Shown here piece by piece: positions 48,401 to 64,000 of a DNA stretch of 64,000 nucleotides (position 1 is its first letter; every line of letters starts with the position of its first letter). The translations under genes were made by a program, and so were the position numbers. Origin of the DNA: Lagopus muta (Eukaryota; Chordata; Aves; Galliformes; Phasianidae); contig NC_064435.1 in the NCBI RefSeq assembly GCF_023343835.1, positions 84,947,788 through 85,011,787 of the forward strand, written 5' to 3'. Under the pieces are notes generated by a model that saw only the letters and a list, made by a program, of their open reading frames with translations, made no database searches and had not been told where the DNA came from.

Positions 48401-50875
48401 TTTTAGTTCCTCTACAGTCCTACATGTCTGAAATGTCTGATCTGCTCTCTGCCATAGCAGTACTTGGCCAGCATGGTGCAGGTGACACACAGGTTCTACC
48501 AGTGATACGCAGTGTTCTTACATCAAAGCCTTGCTCTTGGCACACAGCTGAATTTACCACTGTCCTGGTTTCAGGTGGGACAGAGTTCATTTTCATTATA
48601 GTGCCCGATATGATGCTGTGTTCTGGCTCTAGGAGAAAAGCAACACTGATAACACAGACGTTTCAGTTGTTGCTGGGCAGTGCTGCACAGAGACAAGGAC
48701 ATTTCAGTTTATCAGCTTCTCGTACTGCCCTGCGAGTGATGGGCTGGGGGGGGACAAGGAACAAAGAGTGGACAGAACCAGGACAGCTGACCTAAACTGG
48801 CCAAAGGAATATCCCACACCATATGTCATCATGTGAACAAACTATAAAACTGGGGGAAATTGGCTGGGGGGTGCAGCTGCTACTCAGGGACTGGCTGGGA
48901 ACTAGTGGTGAGCAACTGCATTGTGCATCACTTGTTCTGTACAAACATAATTATCATCATCACTATTTCCTTTTTCTCTGTCTTAGCAAATAGTTTTTGG
49001 GTTCTTTTTTTTCTTTTTTCTCTTCTCCATCCCACTGCTGGGGATGGTGAGCAAATGGCTGTGTGGTGCTGAGCTCCCAGCCAGCTTCAACTGTAACAGA
49101 AGCACCCCGTTTACTGTACATAAGTTGAACACAGGTACCATGGTGAATTTAGCTCCATTATACTTCTAGACTATCAGGAGAAAAAGGACAACTGGGATTG
49201 AGTCCCAGGTGACCTGAACACATTTATATGGACTAATATCAACTGTCTTTTTGACAACTGTAATTTAGGAAGCACACAGATCAGGCAAGGTGATAAGGAG
49301 GATGTGACGAGGCCTCTTCTCCCAGGCAACAAACAGAACCCGAGGAAATGGCCACAAGTTGTACCAGAGGAGGTTTAGGTTAGACATAAGGAAAAACTTT
49401 TTCTCTCAGAGTGGTCAGGCACTGGAATGGCGGCCCAGGGAGGTGGTGGAGTCGCTGTCCTTGGCAGTGTTCAAGAGGTGCCTGGATGAGGAGCTACGAG
49501 AGATGGTTTAGTAGCTTGTGGTAGCAGTGATGATGGGAGGACGGTTGGACTACATGATCTTGTAGGTCCTTTCCAACCTTGTGATTCTATGATTTTAAGG
49601 TACAAGGCAATCTTCCTGGCAGCAGCAGCCTGTCCTTACACACAAACCATCTCTTTTGGGTGGATGATGGAACAAGTACACTGAGAAAGATGGCTGTTAG
49701 GAGCAGGCATGGTCTGGAGAAACTGTCCTGGTAGAACAAAAATCATTCTTAACGTCATTTCTGGGCCATAAATTCTGAAATGGGTAAAACTGAAAACATT
49801 TGGAAGCAGCAGATGTATTTGTGGTCTGACACCTAAAACAATTTTTGGATTTTCATGCTCAAAAGCTTGCCTTGTTTGTATCATCAGACCACGGTGGCTG
49901 AAACACCACCACTATTAAAGACTACAACAGAACAATCTGAATTTTCTTCTTCTGGTAACGAACAAATATTCAGAAACTGAGCTCTGAGTTTCTATCCCTG
50001 ATGCTTACCATTGTGCTGCAACAGTGCCCCATGCTCCACCTTCTTCCTCATGTCATAGATCTGGATCGACTCATCCCTGCTCCCCGTGACCACATACTTG
50101 CTGTTCACTGCTACGGCCGACAGAGAAGCAGTGTGGGCATGGTGGGTAAAATCGGGGGTAACCGTCCAGGGCTGTGAAGGAAACAAAACGAAGGGGTCTT
50201 TCTGAAGAGAAGATCCTCATGGCTTCATCAGCCAAGAAGTGACCAAGATCAGAGTTCACAAAATCTGAAAAAGCCGACGTGTAAAACGCAAAGAAATCAC
50301 ACTTAGCTACAAGGATGATGGAGCAGCATCGAGTTAACATGCTGTTTCAAGACCAGACAGGGCGATCTCAGCGCCCAGACCACCTGTTATAATCAGCTCC
50401 ACTTTCAGACGCGGCTGTGCGCACGCAGGACCCGCACGCAGTTATCAGCAGAGGGCTTTGGCGGCCCGACTGCCCGTTCTCCCCCGCTGACACCCGCACG
50501 CCTCCCGCCTGGCGCCGGTCCTCGGGGATCACGTGGCGGCTCCCGGTGCGACGAGGCCGAAGGCAGGAAGGCAGCAGGGCAACGAGCCGCGAAGAACCCG
50601 CCGCTCCCACGCGCCGTGGGCCGAGCCCGTGCTTGCGGGCGGCCGCCCCGCCCCCGCCGAGCTTTAAAAGCCCACCCCGAGCCGGCCCCGCGGCCACGGC
50701 CCGAGCGAGAGCGGCAGCGACGACGAGGAGCAGCAGGGCTGCCTCAGGTGGGTGGCGGCCGCTGGGCCTCCGCGCGTGCTTCGCCTCCCCTTCCTTCCTT
50801 GTGCCGCGTTACCTGTCCGGGCCGCGCAGCGAAGCCGAAGAGGACCTGCTCGTAGCAGCCGGCCACCAGCTCCAT
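42280..50875 (-). CDS. PAK1IP1: PAK1IP1, WD40 nucleolar protein (10 coding exons)
   Basis: p21-activated kinase 1 interacting protein 1, the vertebrate counterpart of yeast Mak11. It acts in the nucleolus in 60S ribosomal subunit biogenesis and was first described as an inhibitor of PAK1. Exons on the minus strand: 50813-50875, 50009-50171, 48144-48264, 47974-48048, 47363-47415, 46747-46892, 46563-46660, 45060-45159, 43174-43300, 42280-42440. They total 1107 bp (368 residues plus stop) with consistent phases throughout. It starts [17 protein letters not shown]-repeat signatures in order are [57 protein letters not shown] and [10 protein letters not shown]. The C-terminal 50 or so residues are lysine-rich (VDKKKKV, QKKKKKP), fitting nucleolar targeting. 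Human is longer (about 392 residues), mostly in the first exon and the tail. It shares a CpG-island promoter with the C6orf52-like gene. Confidence 0.97.
42678..42706. repeat. (ACCA)n microsatellite
   Basis: About seven tandem copies of the tetranucleotide ACCA/CCAA in the intron between PAK1IP1 exons 9 and 10. Confidence 0.9.
43174..43300 (-). CDS. PAK1IP1: PAK1IP1 coding exon 9
   Basis: 127 bp, starting at phase 0 with [20 protein letters not shown], the last beta-propeller strands, then an acidic and polar linker. Acceptor 'ccatattcag', donor CAAG|GTAATA. A CR1 copy begins about 105 bases upstream of this acceptor. Confidence 0.94.
43406..43650 (-). mobile_element. CR1 LINE fragment
   Basis: A minus-oriented CR1 with a crisp tail at the left ('atcacagaatcacagaatgg'). 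It continues as 'cctgggttgaaaaggaccac', 'agtgctcatccagttccaac', 'gcatccacagcctccttggg' and 'gcaacctgttccagtgcctc'. It looks young. It lies in PAK1IP1 intron 8, in the same orientation as the gene, about 105 bases upstream of the exon 9 acceptor. Confidence 0.9.
44625..44671 (+). mobile_element. CR1 LINE tail fragment
   Basis: A tiny CR1 tip in PAK1IP1 intron 8: 'taaggtcttttccgacctga' then 'gcaattctatgattctgtga'. Plus orientation, antisense to the gene. Confidence 0.8.
45060..45159 (-). CDS. PAK1IP1: PAK1IP1 coding exon 8
   Basis: 100 bp encoding the [20 protein letters not shown] repeat ending in [12 protein letters not shown], a typical WD blade. Acceptor 'tctcttcacag', donor AAG|GTGGGT. 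Confidence 0.95.
46563..46660 (-). CDS. PAK1IP1: PAK1IP1 coding exon 7
   Basis: 98 bp encoding [20 protein letters not shown] and [13 protein letters not shown]. Acceptor 'ttttcccatttcaag', donor AACAG|GTATTT. Confidence 0.95.
46747..46892 (-). CDS. PAK1IP1: PAK1IP1 coding exon 6
   Basis: 146 bp encoding [40 protein letters not shown] and ISSIRFIT. Acceptor 'cctctgtctacag', donor TACA|GTAAGT. Confidence 0.95.
47363..47415 (-). CDS. PAK1IP1: PAK1IP1 coding exon 5
   Basis: A 53-bp exon encoding [17 protein letters not shown] between split codons. Acceptor 'gttgtctttcag', donor CAAA|GTGAGT. Confidence 0.95.
47833..47957 (-). mobile_element. CR1 LINE fragment
   Basis: About 125 bases of minus-oriented CR1, near-identical to the copy at 43406: 'tcacagaatcatagaatggc', 'ctgggctgaaaaggaccaca', 'ccctgctatgtgcagggtca', 'gcccagagccacatccagcc'. 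Its 5' break is some 16 bases from the PAK1IP1 exon 4 donor. Confidence 0.9.
47974..48048 (-). CDS. PAK1IP1: PAK1IP1 coding exon 4
   Basis: 75 bp encoding [20 protein letters not shown] and DKTLR. Acceptor 'tgtttttatcag', donor TAAG|GTGAGT. A CR1 fragment begins only some 16-20 bases inside the following intron. Confidence 0.95.
48144..48264 (-). CDS. PAK1IP1: PAK1IP1 coding exon 3
   Basis: 121 bp encoding [30 protein letters not shown] and [10 protein letters not shown]. Acceptor 'gaatttctag', donor CATAA|GTGAGT. Confidence 0.95.
48561..49098 (+). mobile_element. Avian endogenous-retrovirus-type solo LTR
   Basis: A long terminal repeat without adjacent retroviral genes. It begins TGTCCTGGTTTCAGGTGGGA. 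It runs through the motifs 'ctgacctaaactggccaaag', 'gaatatcccacaccatatgt' and a TATA box (TATAAAA, 48843-48849) in 'aaactataaaactggggga'. After the start region come 'gtgagcaactgcattgtgca' and 'tcacttgttctgtacaaaca', and it ends near '...aactgtaaca'. TG...CA ends and about 538 bp fit an LTR of a family common in bird genomes. Flanking 5-mers ('accac' and 'gaagc') do not form a target duplication, so the copy is old. It lies in PAK1IP1 intron 2, antisense. The open frames inside are not genes. Confidence 0.75.
49302..49594 (+). mobile_element. CR1 LINE fragment, 3' end
   Basis: A plus-oriented CR1 in PAK1IP1 intron 2: 'ggaaatggccacaagttgta', 'gaggtttaggttagacataa', 'gcactggaatggcggcccag', 'gtaggtcctttccaaccttg', tail 'tgattctatgatttt'. 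A 5'-truncated, non-coding copy. Confidence 0.9.
50009..50171 (-). CDS. PAK1IP1: PAK1IP1 coding exon 2
   Basis: 163 bp encoding [20 protein letters not shown] and [20 protein letters not shown] through EHGALLQHN. Acceptor 'ttccttcacag', donor AATG|GTAAGC. Confidence 0.95.
50813..50875 (-). CDS. PAK1IP1: PAK1IP1 coding exon 1
   Basis: 63 bp encoding 21 residues, [15 protein letters not shown] then AARPGQ, ending in phase 0 at CAG|GTAACG. It lies inside the shared CpG island. The encoded segment lacks about ten residues found at this junction in the human protein (from memory). Confidence 0.95.
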
Positions 50876-51003
50876 CGGCGTGGTCGCCCCGCTGCGCCCC
50901 GTCGCCGGCTCTCGGCCCGTCCTCGGCGGTGCCTGCCGGGGGGCGGCGGCGCTTTGAGGGGCGGCGGGGGAAGGCGCAGCGCCGCGGAGTCAGGCGCGCT
51001 GCG

Positions 51004-51056
51004 GGGCAGCCCGGCTCAGGGGTCCTCGCCGGGCAGCCCGGCTCAGGGGTCCTCGC
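51004..51056. repeat. 27-bp tandem duplication
   Basis: A segment starting GGGCAGCCCGGCTCAGGGGT at 51004 recurs with no change at 51031 (period 27). It sits in the CpG island upstream of PAK1IP1. Confidence 0.9.
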
Positions 51057-51535
51057 GGGGCGGAAGCGCGGGGCGCGCGGCTCCCGATGGCGGCGCGGAC
51101 GGCGAGAGGCGTTAGTGCGGGCCGGGGGCGGGAGGGCCGGGCTCGGGAGGCGGGAGGCGAGCGGTCGAGCGACGCCAGGCAGGGAGAAGCGGCGCCTCCC
51201 GCAGCTCGGCGTATCGGGGCCGCCCCTACAGGGCCCGCGGGGCGTGGAGGCCGCGGCCGTTAGGCCGCGTCACCCCCGTGGCGGCGGGGGGAACCGAGCG
51301 TTACAGCCGTGCCCGCCCTGCCCCCCTCCGCTTCCTCCCCACTCTTGGCTTCCTCGTGATGTTGCTATTTTTTGGCGCTTTTTATTGCCGTGGGGCGCAG
51401 CAGGAAACGGGCAGCGCGGCCCCGGCGCCAGGCTGCTGCGGCGGAGGACTTTGGCCGGGCGGGGCGCTGTTGTCGCCCGCGAGGCGGCACGGCGGCGAAC
51501 AACCCACCCGTGTCCCTCTCTATGGTAGGCCGGGA

Positions 51536-51560
51536 GGGGCGGCCCGGCCCGGCCCGGCCC
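51536..51560. repeat. (GGCCC)n short tandem repeat
   Basis: About four to five copies of GGCCC at the right edge of the CpG island. Confidence 0.85.
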
Positions 51561-52600
51561 AGCGCTGCCGAGACGGCAGTGCGGCGTATTAACAGCTAAT
51601 GTGCAGCCAAGCCGTGGGGTGAAAAGCCCGGTGGAGAGCCCATGTAAGCCAGAGAAGGAACTGCTTGAGTTCCGGAGGTTATACCTGCCCCACCGAAGAG
51701 ATAAAGGTGCTGTGAGCGTAGCTGGGCTTGAAGGTGTACACGCCACGTCACACGCGTGCTCTCTCAATTGGTTTTTAAATGTGTTTTTGACTTGCAGTGA
51801 AAAGAGGCACCACTGAAGAGCGGATGGGAGAAGAGTACGAGAGCAGTTGTGCATGAGTCTGCAGTAACTGTGGTTGCAGAGCTGTTGCATCGTTTGCCCT
51901 CTCATACTTTTTTTTATGGTGTAAAGTTGTGTTGTAGTGTTTGGCATCTCCTGGTAAATCTGCACGAGTGAAGAGTGGTAAGTTTTCTGAAAATAAATAA
52001 AATAAAGCATTATGCACTGAGGAATACAAAGATGAGGATTCCAATATTGAAGGCATTAAGCGTTTGAGCTTTTTAATAAAAGTAAGGTTTAAGTTAAGGA
52101 ACTGAAGTTAAGAAACTTAAATTAAGGAACTAAAGGCTATTCTTATTAATACAACCTCCTTAATTGGAAAAAACATGCTGATGATCATCCCTCAGCACAG
52201 TTATGTTTAGTGGCAGGTTATACACTGACCTTACTGGTGTGTCCCTGTATTTAAGGACTTGTGTGTACTTAATTGGGTGTGAAATGGCTATGGAGATGAA
52301 GTGCACATAGCTACTTTGTGTGACACCATGCCTATCCTGTGTCAGGATAGCGTAACCCATTTTCAGAAGCACCGTGCTGAACTGTTCACCTCCATGGCCA
52401 CACCTCTAAGGCATTACAAATACTCTGTAATTATGTGAACGTGACTCCAACCAATCAGTTTGTAGAGTGTTACATAACTTGTTATGTGGAAATGGGAGTT
52501 AAATTCCAGCAATCAAACGTCTGCTTAGAAGAGTTACCTTGGATATAAAGACAAAAAGTAGTGGTGAATTGGAAATGTATTATCCCCTTGCACACCATCC
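51561..52600. other. C6orf52: 5' intron of the C6orf52-like gene, left part
   Basis: Non-coding stretch between the CpG island and the mariner relic. I see no exon in it. If the C6orf52-like transcript starts in the CpG island, this DNA is its first intron. Confidence 0.5.
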
Positions 52601-53092
52601 ATAGGTTGCTCTGATAGTGATGCCTCCCGTTTATTTCCACAAAAGCTACAACAGATAGAAAAAGCCTAATAGCACTGTTTTTCAACATAGTCACCAACAT
52701 TAGCTGTGTGCTTTTGGTAGCCATGAACAAGAGCCTGCAAGTCTGTACCAGCAGAGGTGACCCACTGTTGCTACTGTTGAAATACATCATTTACTGTGCT
52801 CACATCTACCTTTTGGTCTCCTTAAATGTTCAGCAACTGTTGATAAACGTCAGTGGGTGCTGTTTTTTCTCCATGGAGGAATTAAATTCCATCCCTTTGC
52901 TTCATCCACACTTCCATGTCAGATGCCATTTTGTCAGGCTGCCCCTCTGCTGCTGTCTGTCCCATGGCAACAACGTGGAATGGGCTATTGGTGGGAAGGT
53001 TCAGCCTTTACTGCCACACAACAACATCCACCTCTGGCATTGTGGGTCAACATAATAACATAGGGGGCATTACTTTTAGAGCAGCCCTTGTA
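52601..53092 (-). mobile_element. Mariner-type DNA transposon relic (Galluhop-like)
   Basis: The two ends are imperfect inverted repeats: left 'ggttgctctgatagtgatgc' followed by 'ctcccg', right 'ggggcattacttttagagca' followed by 'gcccttgta'. This is the end sequence of the avian mariner family often called Galluhop. Between the ends, the minus strand carries broken pieces of transposase-like coding sequence. The roughly 490-bp length means most of the about 1.2-kb element is deleted. It lies in the 5' intron of the C6orf52-like gene. It is inactive: no full transposase frame. Confidence 0.7.
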
Positions 53093-53802
53093 TTCTGTAA
53101 ATGAAAATGTTTTCTGGGGGACAGGAAAGGTTATCAATTGGAAATAGCTGTATGCTTCTTAAGGGTGTCCAGGATTTTAATAGTAGGAAAAGGTCCCTCT
53201 TTGTTGCTAATTGATTTGTAGGGAAGTCTGAGAAGAGACAAAAGACAAGATATAACTAAGAAAAGATTTGGAGAAGGAACAGTTGGATCAATTTTACCTT
53301 TGCTGTTCTTTCTTTATTTACTCTCTTATTCATCAATGCTTAGGAGGTATCATTGCTCCTTTTCAGCTGTGTAACTTTGTGCAATAGGAAGTTACAAATC
53401 CTTATTTGGCTCAAAAGGGGGTGGAGAGTGGGGTGAAGCAGACCTTGAGATATTGTAGAAAACGGCTTGCATTTTGTTGCCTTGTTTTTAATTATTTTAG
53501 AGCTTGTAAATTATGATCTGGTGTGTTTTCTAGACGTGAGTAAACTGTAGGTAACTAAAAAGCTGTTTATAAAATGTTGTAGTGCTTTGGACAGCAGGAA
53601 AAAATCTGTGAACTGCTACAACTTCTAATTGTAGTGCCCTTAGTCATACATCATTTTTATTTCCATTGCTTTAGCAATGACAAGTCAGAACTTACGTTCC
53701 CTAGCTGTGAATTAATAATGTTAAAACTGTTAGAGTGAACATCTTTGAAATTAATTGATTTCAGAATTAAGATTCTTGGTCCTCCCTCACACTTTCTTTC
53801 AG

Positions 53803-53880
53803 CTGAAGGATTGCAATAAACTGAACTGTTGCATCTGCGTCCCTTGAAAGAAGGCAGAAGACAGATTTTTTTTTTCAACC

Positions 53881-53892
<12 letters not shown>
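53803..53892 (+). CDS. C6orf52: C6orf52-like exon with start codon (5'UTR plus 12 coding bases)
   Basis: A strong acceptor ('ctcacactttctttcag', AG at 53801-53802) opens this exon. 78 bases of 5'UTR are followed by ATG at 53881 (A at -3) and four codons, MTSQ, to the donor CCAG|GTAAGA. The phase-0 end joins the next exon in frame. I chose this start because the next in-frame methionine lies beyond the start of the RRM. Confidence 0.7.
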
Positions 53893-60586
<6,694 letters not shown>

Positions 60587-60824
60587 GTGTCTTATATAGC
60601 ATGGCCGTTATGACCAAGGTGCTAAAACTACACTTCTACATTATTCTAGATCATAAGTTTTAAAGCACAACGATAGGTTGGATTTTTTTTGCTATGCTTT
60701 TGACAGTTTCTGTAATCTTTTTTTTTTTTGTTCATCACTCTATTCTTGGAGCATCATGAAATCATGTAAATATTCTAGAAATGTAAAGAGTTAATTGAGG
60801 TCTCAAGATAGACTTGCCTGTGTA

Positions 60825-60830
60825 AATAAA
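60825..60830 (+). terminator. C6orf52: C6orf52-like polyadenylation signal
   Basis: Canonical AATAAA about 240 bases after the stop codon, in 'tgtaaataaaattttgtttc', followed by a U-rich stretch. It gives a 3'UTR of about 0.26 kb. Confidence 0.75.
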
Positions 60831-60859
60831 ATTTTGTTTCTGCAAACCTGCCAGCAAGG

Positions 60860-63800
60860 GACTTCACTCTTACATGTGTGTAGGACATTCTCTTCTGGCT
60901 TACAGAATTTAATTGGGGGTAGTAAGGGCATCTCATTCATCTTTATTTTTGTATGGGTGTTAGGACACTAGCAAAATCTAGCACTCACTTTGTAGACTAC
61001 TTGTTTAGTTCAAAAGTACAGGGTGGGAAATGTTCCTAAGTTTTGCTATGAAATTTCTTGTGCTCCCTTCCTCCTGCAGACGTCTGGCACTGTTATTAAT
61101 CTGCGTCAGTTAAAATTGGTTTATAAATATGGTACTTTAAGCATACAGAAGTTCAGACTTCAGCTGCCATAGCTGCCAAAGTTCCATGGACTAAGGATGA
61201 TCCCTGCTGTCAATTTCAGCCTCAGCATTCAGCTCTTGCTTACCTTTCTGAGTGTTATACTTCTCAGCTCACGCTTCATACATTTACAGTATGCATGTTG
61301 TATACACATGTATACAATGCACTTTTCAACCTGAAAATTATTGGAGATAACTTCCTGGCTCAAAGGAGGGAATAACACATTGGGATCAACAAAAAGCAAC
61401 CAAAAACACAAATATCCTAGTAACAACTCTCCAATTTCCTCCCTGTCGTTGACAATTTCTGTGATATTCCTGGTGATTTAAATGTTTTTATAGTTAGGAG
61501 GTTACAGAACTTTGAAGTGATGACTATTCAAAGAAAGGAAGGCAGGAAAATTAGTTTTAAGCTAGCAATGTGGTTCTTCTAAACTACTCTCATCTTGAAA
61601 GCTATAAATTATTTTCCAGACATAGAGTTTAGTTAACCCTCTGTGTATTGGATTACTTGTTACTTAAGTATGTAATGATAAATAGGTCAGGTTAGAGACA
61701 GTAGAATATTCTAGGAAAAAAGAGAGCAGAAAGTGCTCTAACAAAAGCTGTGGAAGCTGCTAAAGCCAGGTGAGGTGGTTTGATACTACTGTGTGTGTTG
61801 TAGGGGAGATCTAACTGTTGTGATGGCAGGCAAGAATTAAGTTCTTTGGCCTTTTTTTTTTATGGTGTGGTGTAGGTTATGGCTTGATGCAGGTAATGAA
61901 AGTAGTGGTTATAAGCTATGTGCTATTCCTGAATGAGCTGATGACCAGAAATTCCCTGTTTTCACTGTTTAAGTTGTGGTGGTAATATTGTCATAATGTT
62001 GCCATGAAGCCAGGACGTTCTGAAATAGAAGAGGCCTTTGGACTACTAGAAATGCGTTCTTCCTGCTTTTAGTGCAGGCATATGTGTAGGAAGGCAGGGG
62101 TAATGGCATCACTTTGAGCGGCTGCAGCTAGTTCTCCCCAAAGCAGAGACACACTGGAGCTCAGTACAGGGATTTGTTGGGCCATTCCCCTGTGTGAGGT
62201 GGGTCTTTGGAGCATTAGTGTGAGGGGATTTAGTAACAAGAACATGATGTTAGGTACAGGAGAAAGATGAAGCAGAGAGAATTTAGAGGGAAATAACTTG
62301 TGTGCATATATGGAATTGTTTCAGGGGACTAAGCAGGGGAGAAACTCGAGATGATAAGCATAGGCTTCTTGAGTTTGAATGGTGGTGTTAAAGCTTCAAA
62401 AGCTTACAAGGTTTGCCACTTCAGTTGTACATAGCTGTGGTGCTTGAGCTTAAAAGTACAAATTGGTCAGCTAAGCAAAGGATTTTATATCTAGCATCCT
62501 GACTAGCAGCAAGACTGCTTCCAGGTCTGTGCCTGCATAACTGCTTTGACAAAGTTTGCATAGCATCACTGAACCCTGTGTTTAGGTTGCCTTCATTACG
62601 TTATGGAAATATTTGTTGTTATCCACCAAAAATGTGATATTAGGGATATCTGTTGCCATATCAAATACTGTGAAGTACCTGTGCTAATTTTTTTTGTATT
62701 AGCAAAGTTGGTCTATAATTATGTGAATTGTGTAATGAGGGGCCCGTGTAGGTATGTGATTTCACTTAGTCTGATACAGTGATGGTGTATGACCAAAGTA
62801 TGCCAACCTCAGAAAAACAAGTCTGTGGCCACCCCATATTGTGCAGTCTTAATGCTCTATGCCTGTTCTCAGATACATGCTCCTTCTGTTCTGGACTATG
62901 AAGTGCCTAGGTAGTGAAAGTACTATTTTTTTGTAGCTCAGTGAATGAGAATTGCTTGGGCCATTAGTTCTCCAGATCTGAGAAATGTTGGAAGCATATT
63001 CTCTTGCAGTCAACACTAACAGAAATGAGGTGAAGGAGAGGGTGTTGGTTGCAGCTGGTGTGCAACAGTTCTACAACAGTTTTCTGACCTCTTTTTCTGT
63101 CTCCTGAGACTTATTGGTGTACTCCTCTTTCCTGCTAGGAGTGTGTACATGGGATTAGGATAGTGTGTGCAGTACAATTCTTTGCCATCAGAGCATAGAG
63201 GATGGCAGGTTTCTTCCTGTGCTGTTACTAGTGGATGGCCAGTACAGGAAGATGGAATTGCACCAAAACTGCTAGAGTGCTTCTCTGAGTCTTTTTACTA
63301 AGTAAACTCGCAGCTGTTTGACAACTGCCAGCCTTTTTAGCTGAACACATCATGTGGGTGTCTGCTGTCAGTTTATCAGATCTGCAAAGATGGGATGGCA
63401 ATGGGAGCTTGATTTGCTTCAGACTTGTTAAATTAAAAATATATACATACTACTTCAACCCCACTATAGCTTGCTTCTAGTTCTGTTTTGTTTCACCCAG
63501 CTGAACTGGTGTTTACTTTTGTTTTAAGTTTTCTACAAGAATACCCAGTAATGAGTAATTTCATAAACTCTTTTCATTTGGGTACAGCTGCAATAGAGGG
63601 TACCTTTACACAGAACCTGCTAGATTGTTCAAGAATAGTAGTGTTTCATTTCCTATCTCTTCTGTGATCAGGAAGGTTTGAGGGGCTACAACTGATCTCG
63701 TGGTCAGTGAGCAAGGAAAAAGCAACTGTCAAGAAAGGTTAAAGAGTTCTTAAAAGAATGCATGAAGAGTAAATGGTACTTAAGCCATGAATGTTTCTTT

Positions 63801-64000
63801 TTGCAGGGATGCTCTGGACCAACCGCTTCTTTCTAGCGCTACCTCAAAGTAACGTGCAGATATAACTCACAGGGAAGATTGATCAAATGGTGATGATCAT
63901 TATCATACTGCTGGATGCATATATATTTGCCTTTTTGTTTTGGCTCACTTTTAGCAACAATTAACCCAAGTGACACATGTTAATGGACACTGACTACATT
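60860..64000. other. Flank right of the C6orf52-like gene, no gene seen
   Basis: About 3.1 kb with no supported exon on either strand. In human the next gene is GCNT2, convergent with C6orf52, so its 3' end may lie just beyond the window. I see no GCNT2-like coding sequence here. Short A/T-rich simple tracts occur (for example 61851-61861). Confidence 0.55.

Larger units (their letters stand above)
50400..51560. promoter_or_regulatory. Shared CpG-island promoter, PAK1IP1 (-) and C6orf52-like (+)
   Basis: A 1.1-kb block of very high G+C and CpG lies between the two head-to-head genes and includes PAK1IP1 exon 1. Two plus-strand start candidates exist. One is a TATA-like TTTAAAAG at about 50663-50670, inside PAK1IP1 intron 1, with a donor-like CAG|GTGGGT at 50749/50750. 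The other is the sense YY1-like ATGGCGGC at 51087-51094. PAK1IP1 has no evident TATA box. Which start feeds the C6orf52-like transcript cannot be decided by eye. Confidence 0.65.

Noticed and set aside
50417-51528. Arg/Pro/Ala-rich frames of 230-260 codons on the plus strand
   Set aside because: They are CpG-island artefacts antisense to PAK1IP1 exon 1, with low-complexity composition and no family match.
63781-63850. Acceptor-like 'gaatgtttctttttgcag' followed by a possible short exon
   Set aside because: The C6orf52-like gene already ends with a stop codon and AATAAA at 60.8 kb. The following frame is very short and there is no donor partner to support an exon.

Overview
The window looks like a single-copy avian nuclear locus, probably galliform and possibly chicken. 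The evidence is: several CR1 retroposon tails ending in ATTCTATG-type repeats, a Galluhop-like mariner relic, an avian ERV-type solo LTR, small GT-AG introns and GC-rich CpG-island promoters on an AT-richer background. I see no CRISPR array, operon, plasmid or phage feature. Species assignment is inference.

Four protein-coding genes are supported by exon-level reading. From left to right: (1) GFOD1, minus strand, only its first coding exon (16680-16932) with its CpG-island promoter; positions 1-16673 are the start of its first intron. (2) TMEM14C, minus strand, four coding exons between 35275 and 39332, giving a 107-residue mitochondrial inner-membrane protein. (3) PAK1IP1, minus strand, ten coding exons between 42280 and 50875, giving a 368-residue nucleolar WD40 protein. 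(4) A TRNAU1AP (SECp43)-like gene corresponding to human C6orf52, plus strand, seven coding exons between 53881 and 60586, giving 261 residues with one complete RRM. In all three complete genes every exon phase agrees with the next and the exons sum to a whole number of codons.

PAK1IP1 and the C6orf52-like gene lie head to head across one CpG island (about 50400-51560). TMEM14C and PAK1IP1 are in tandem. The order GFOD1(-) / TMEM14C(-) / PAK1IP1(-) / C6orf52(+) differs from the human 6p order as I recall it, in a way one inversion explains. That places an evolutionary breakpoint between about 17.4 and 35.2 kb, a gene-poor stretch holding only CR1 fragments and a possible divergent non-coding transcript.

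I did not find a new multi-gene system. The most interesting item is the C6orf52-like gene. It keeps RNP1/RNP2 RNA-binding motifs and a tyrosine-rich tail that the short human protein appears to have lost. It carries a lysine-rich exon where TRNAU1AP has its first RRM, and one of its introns holds a phase-matched candidate cassette exon.
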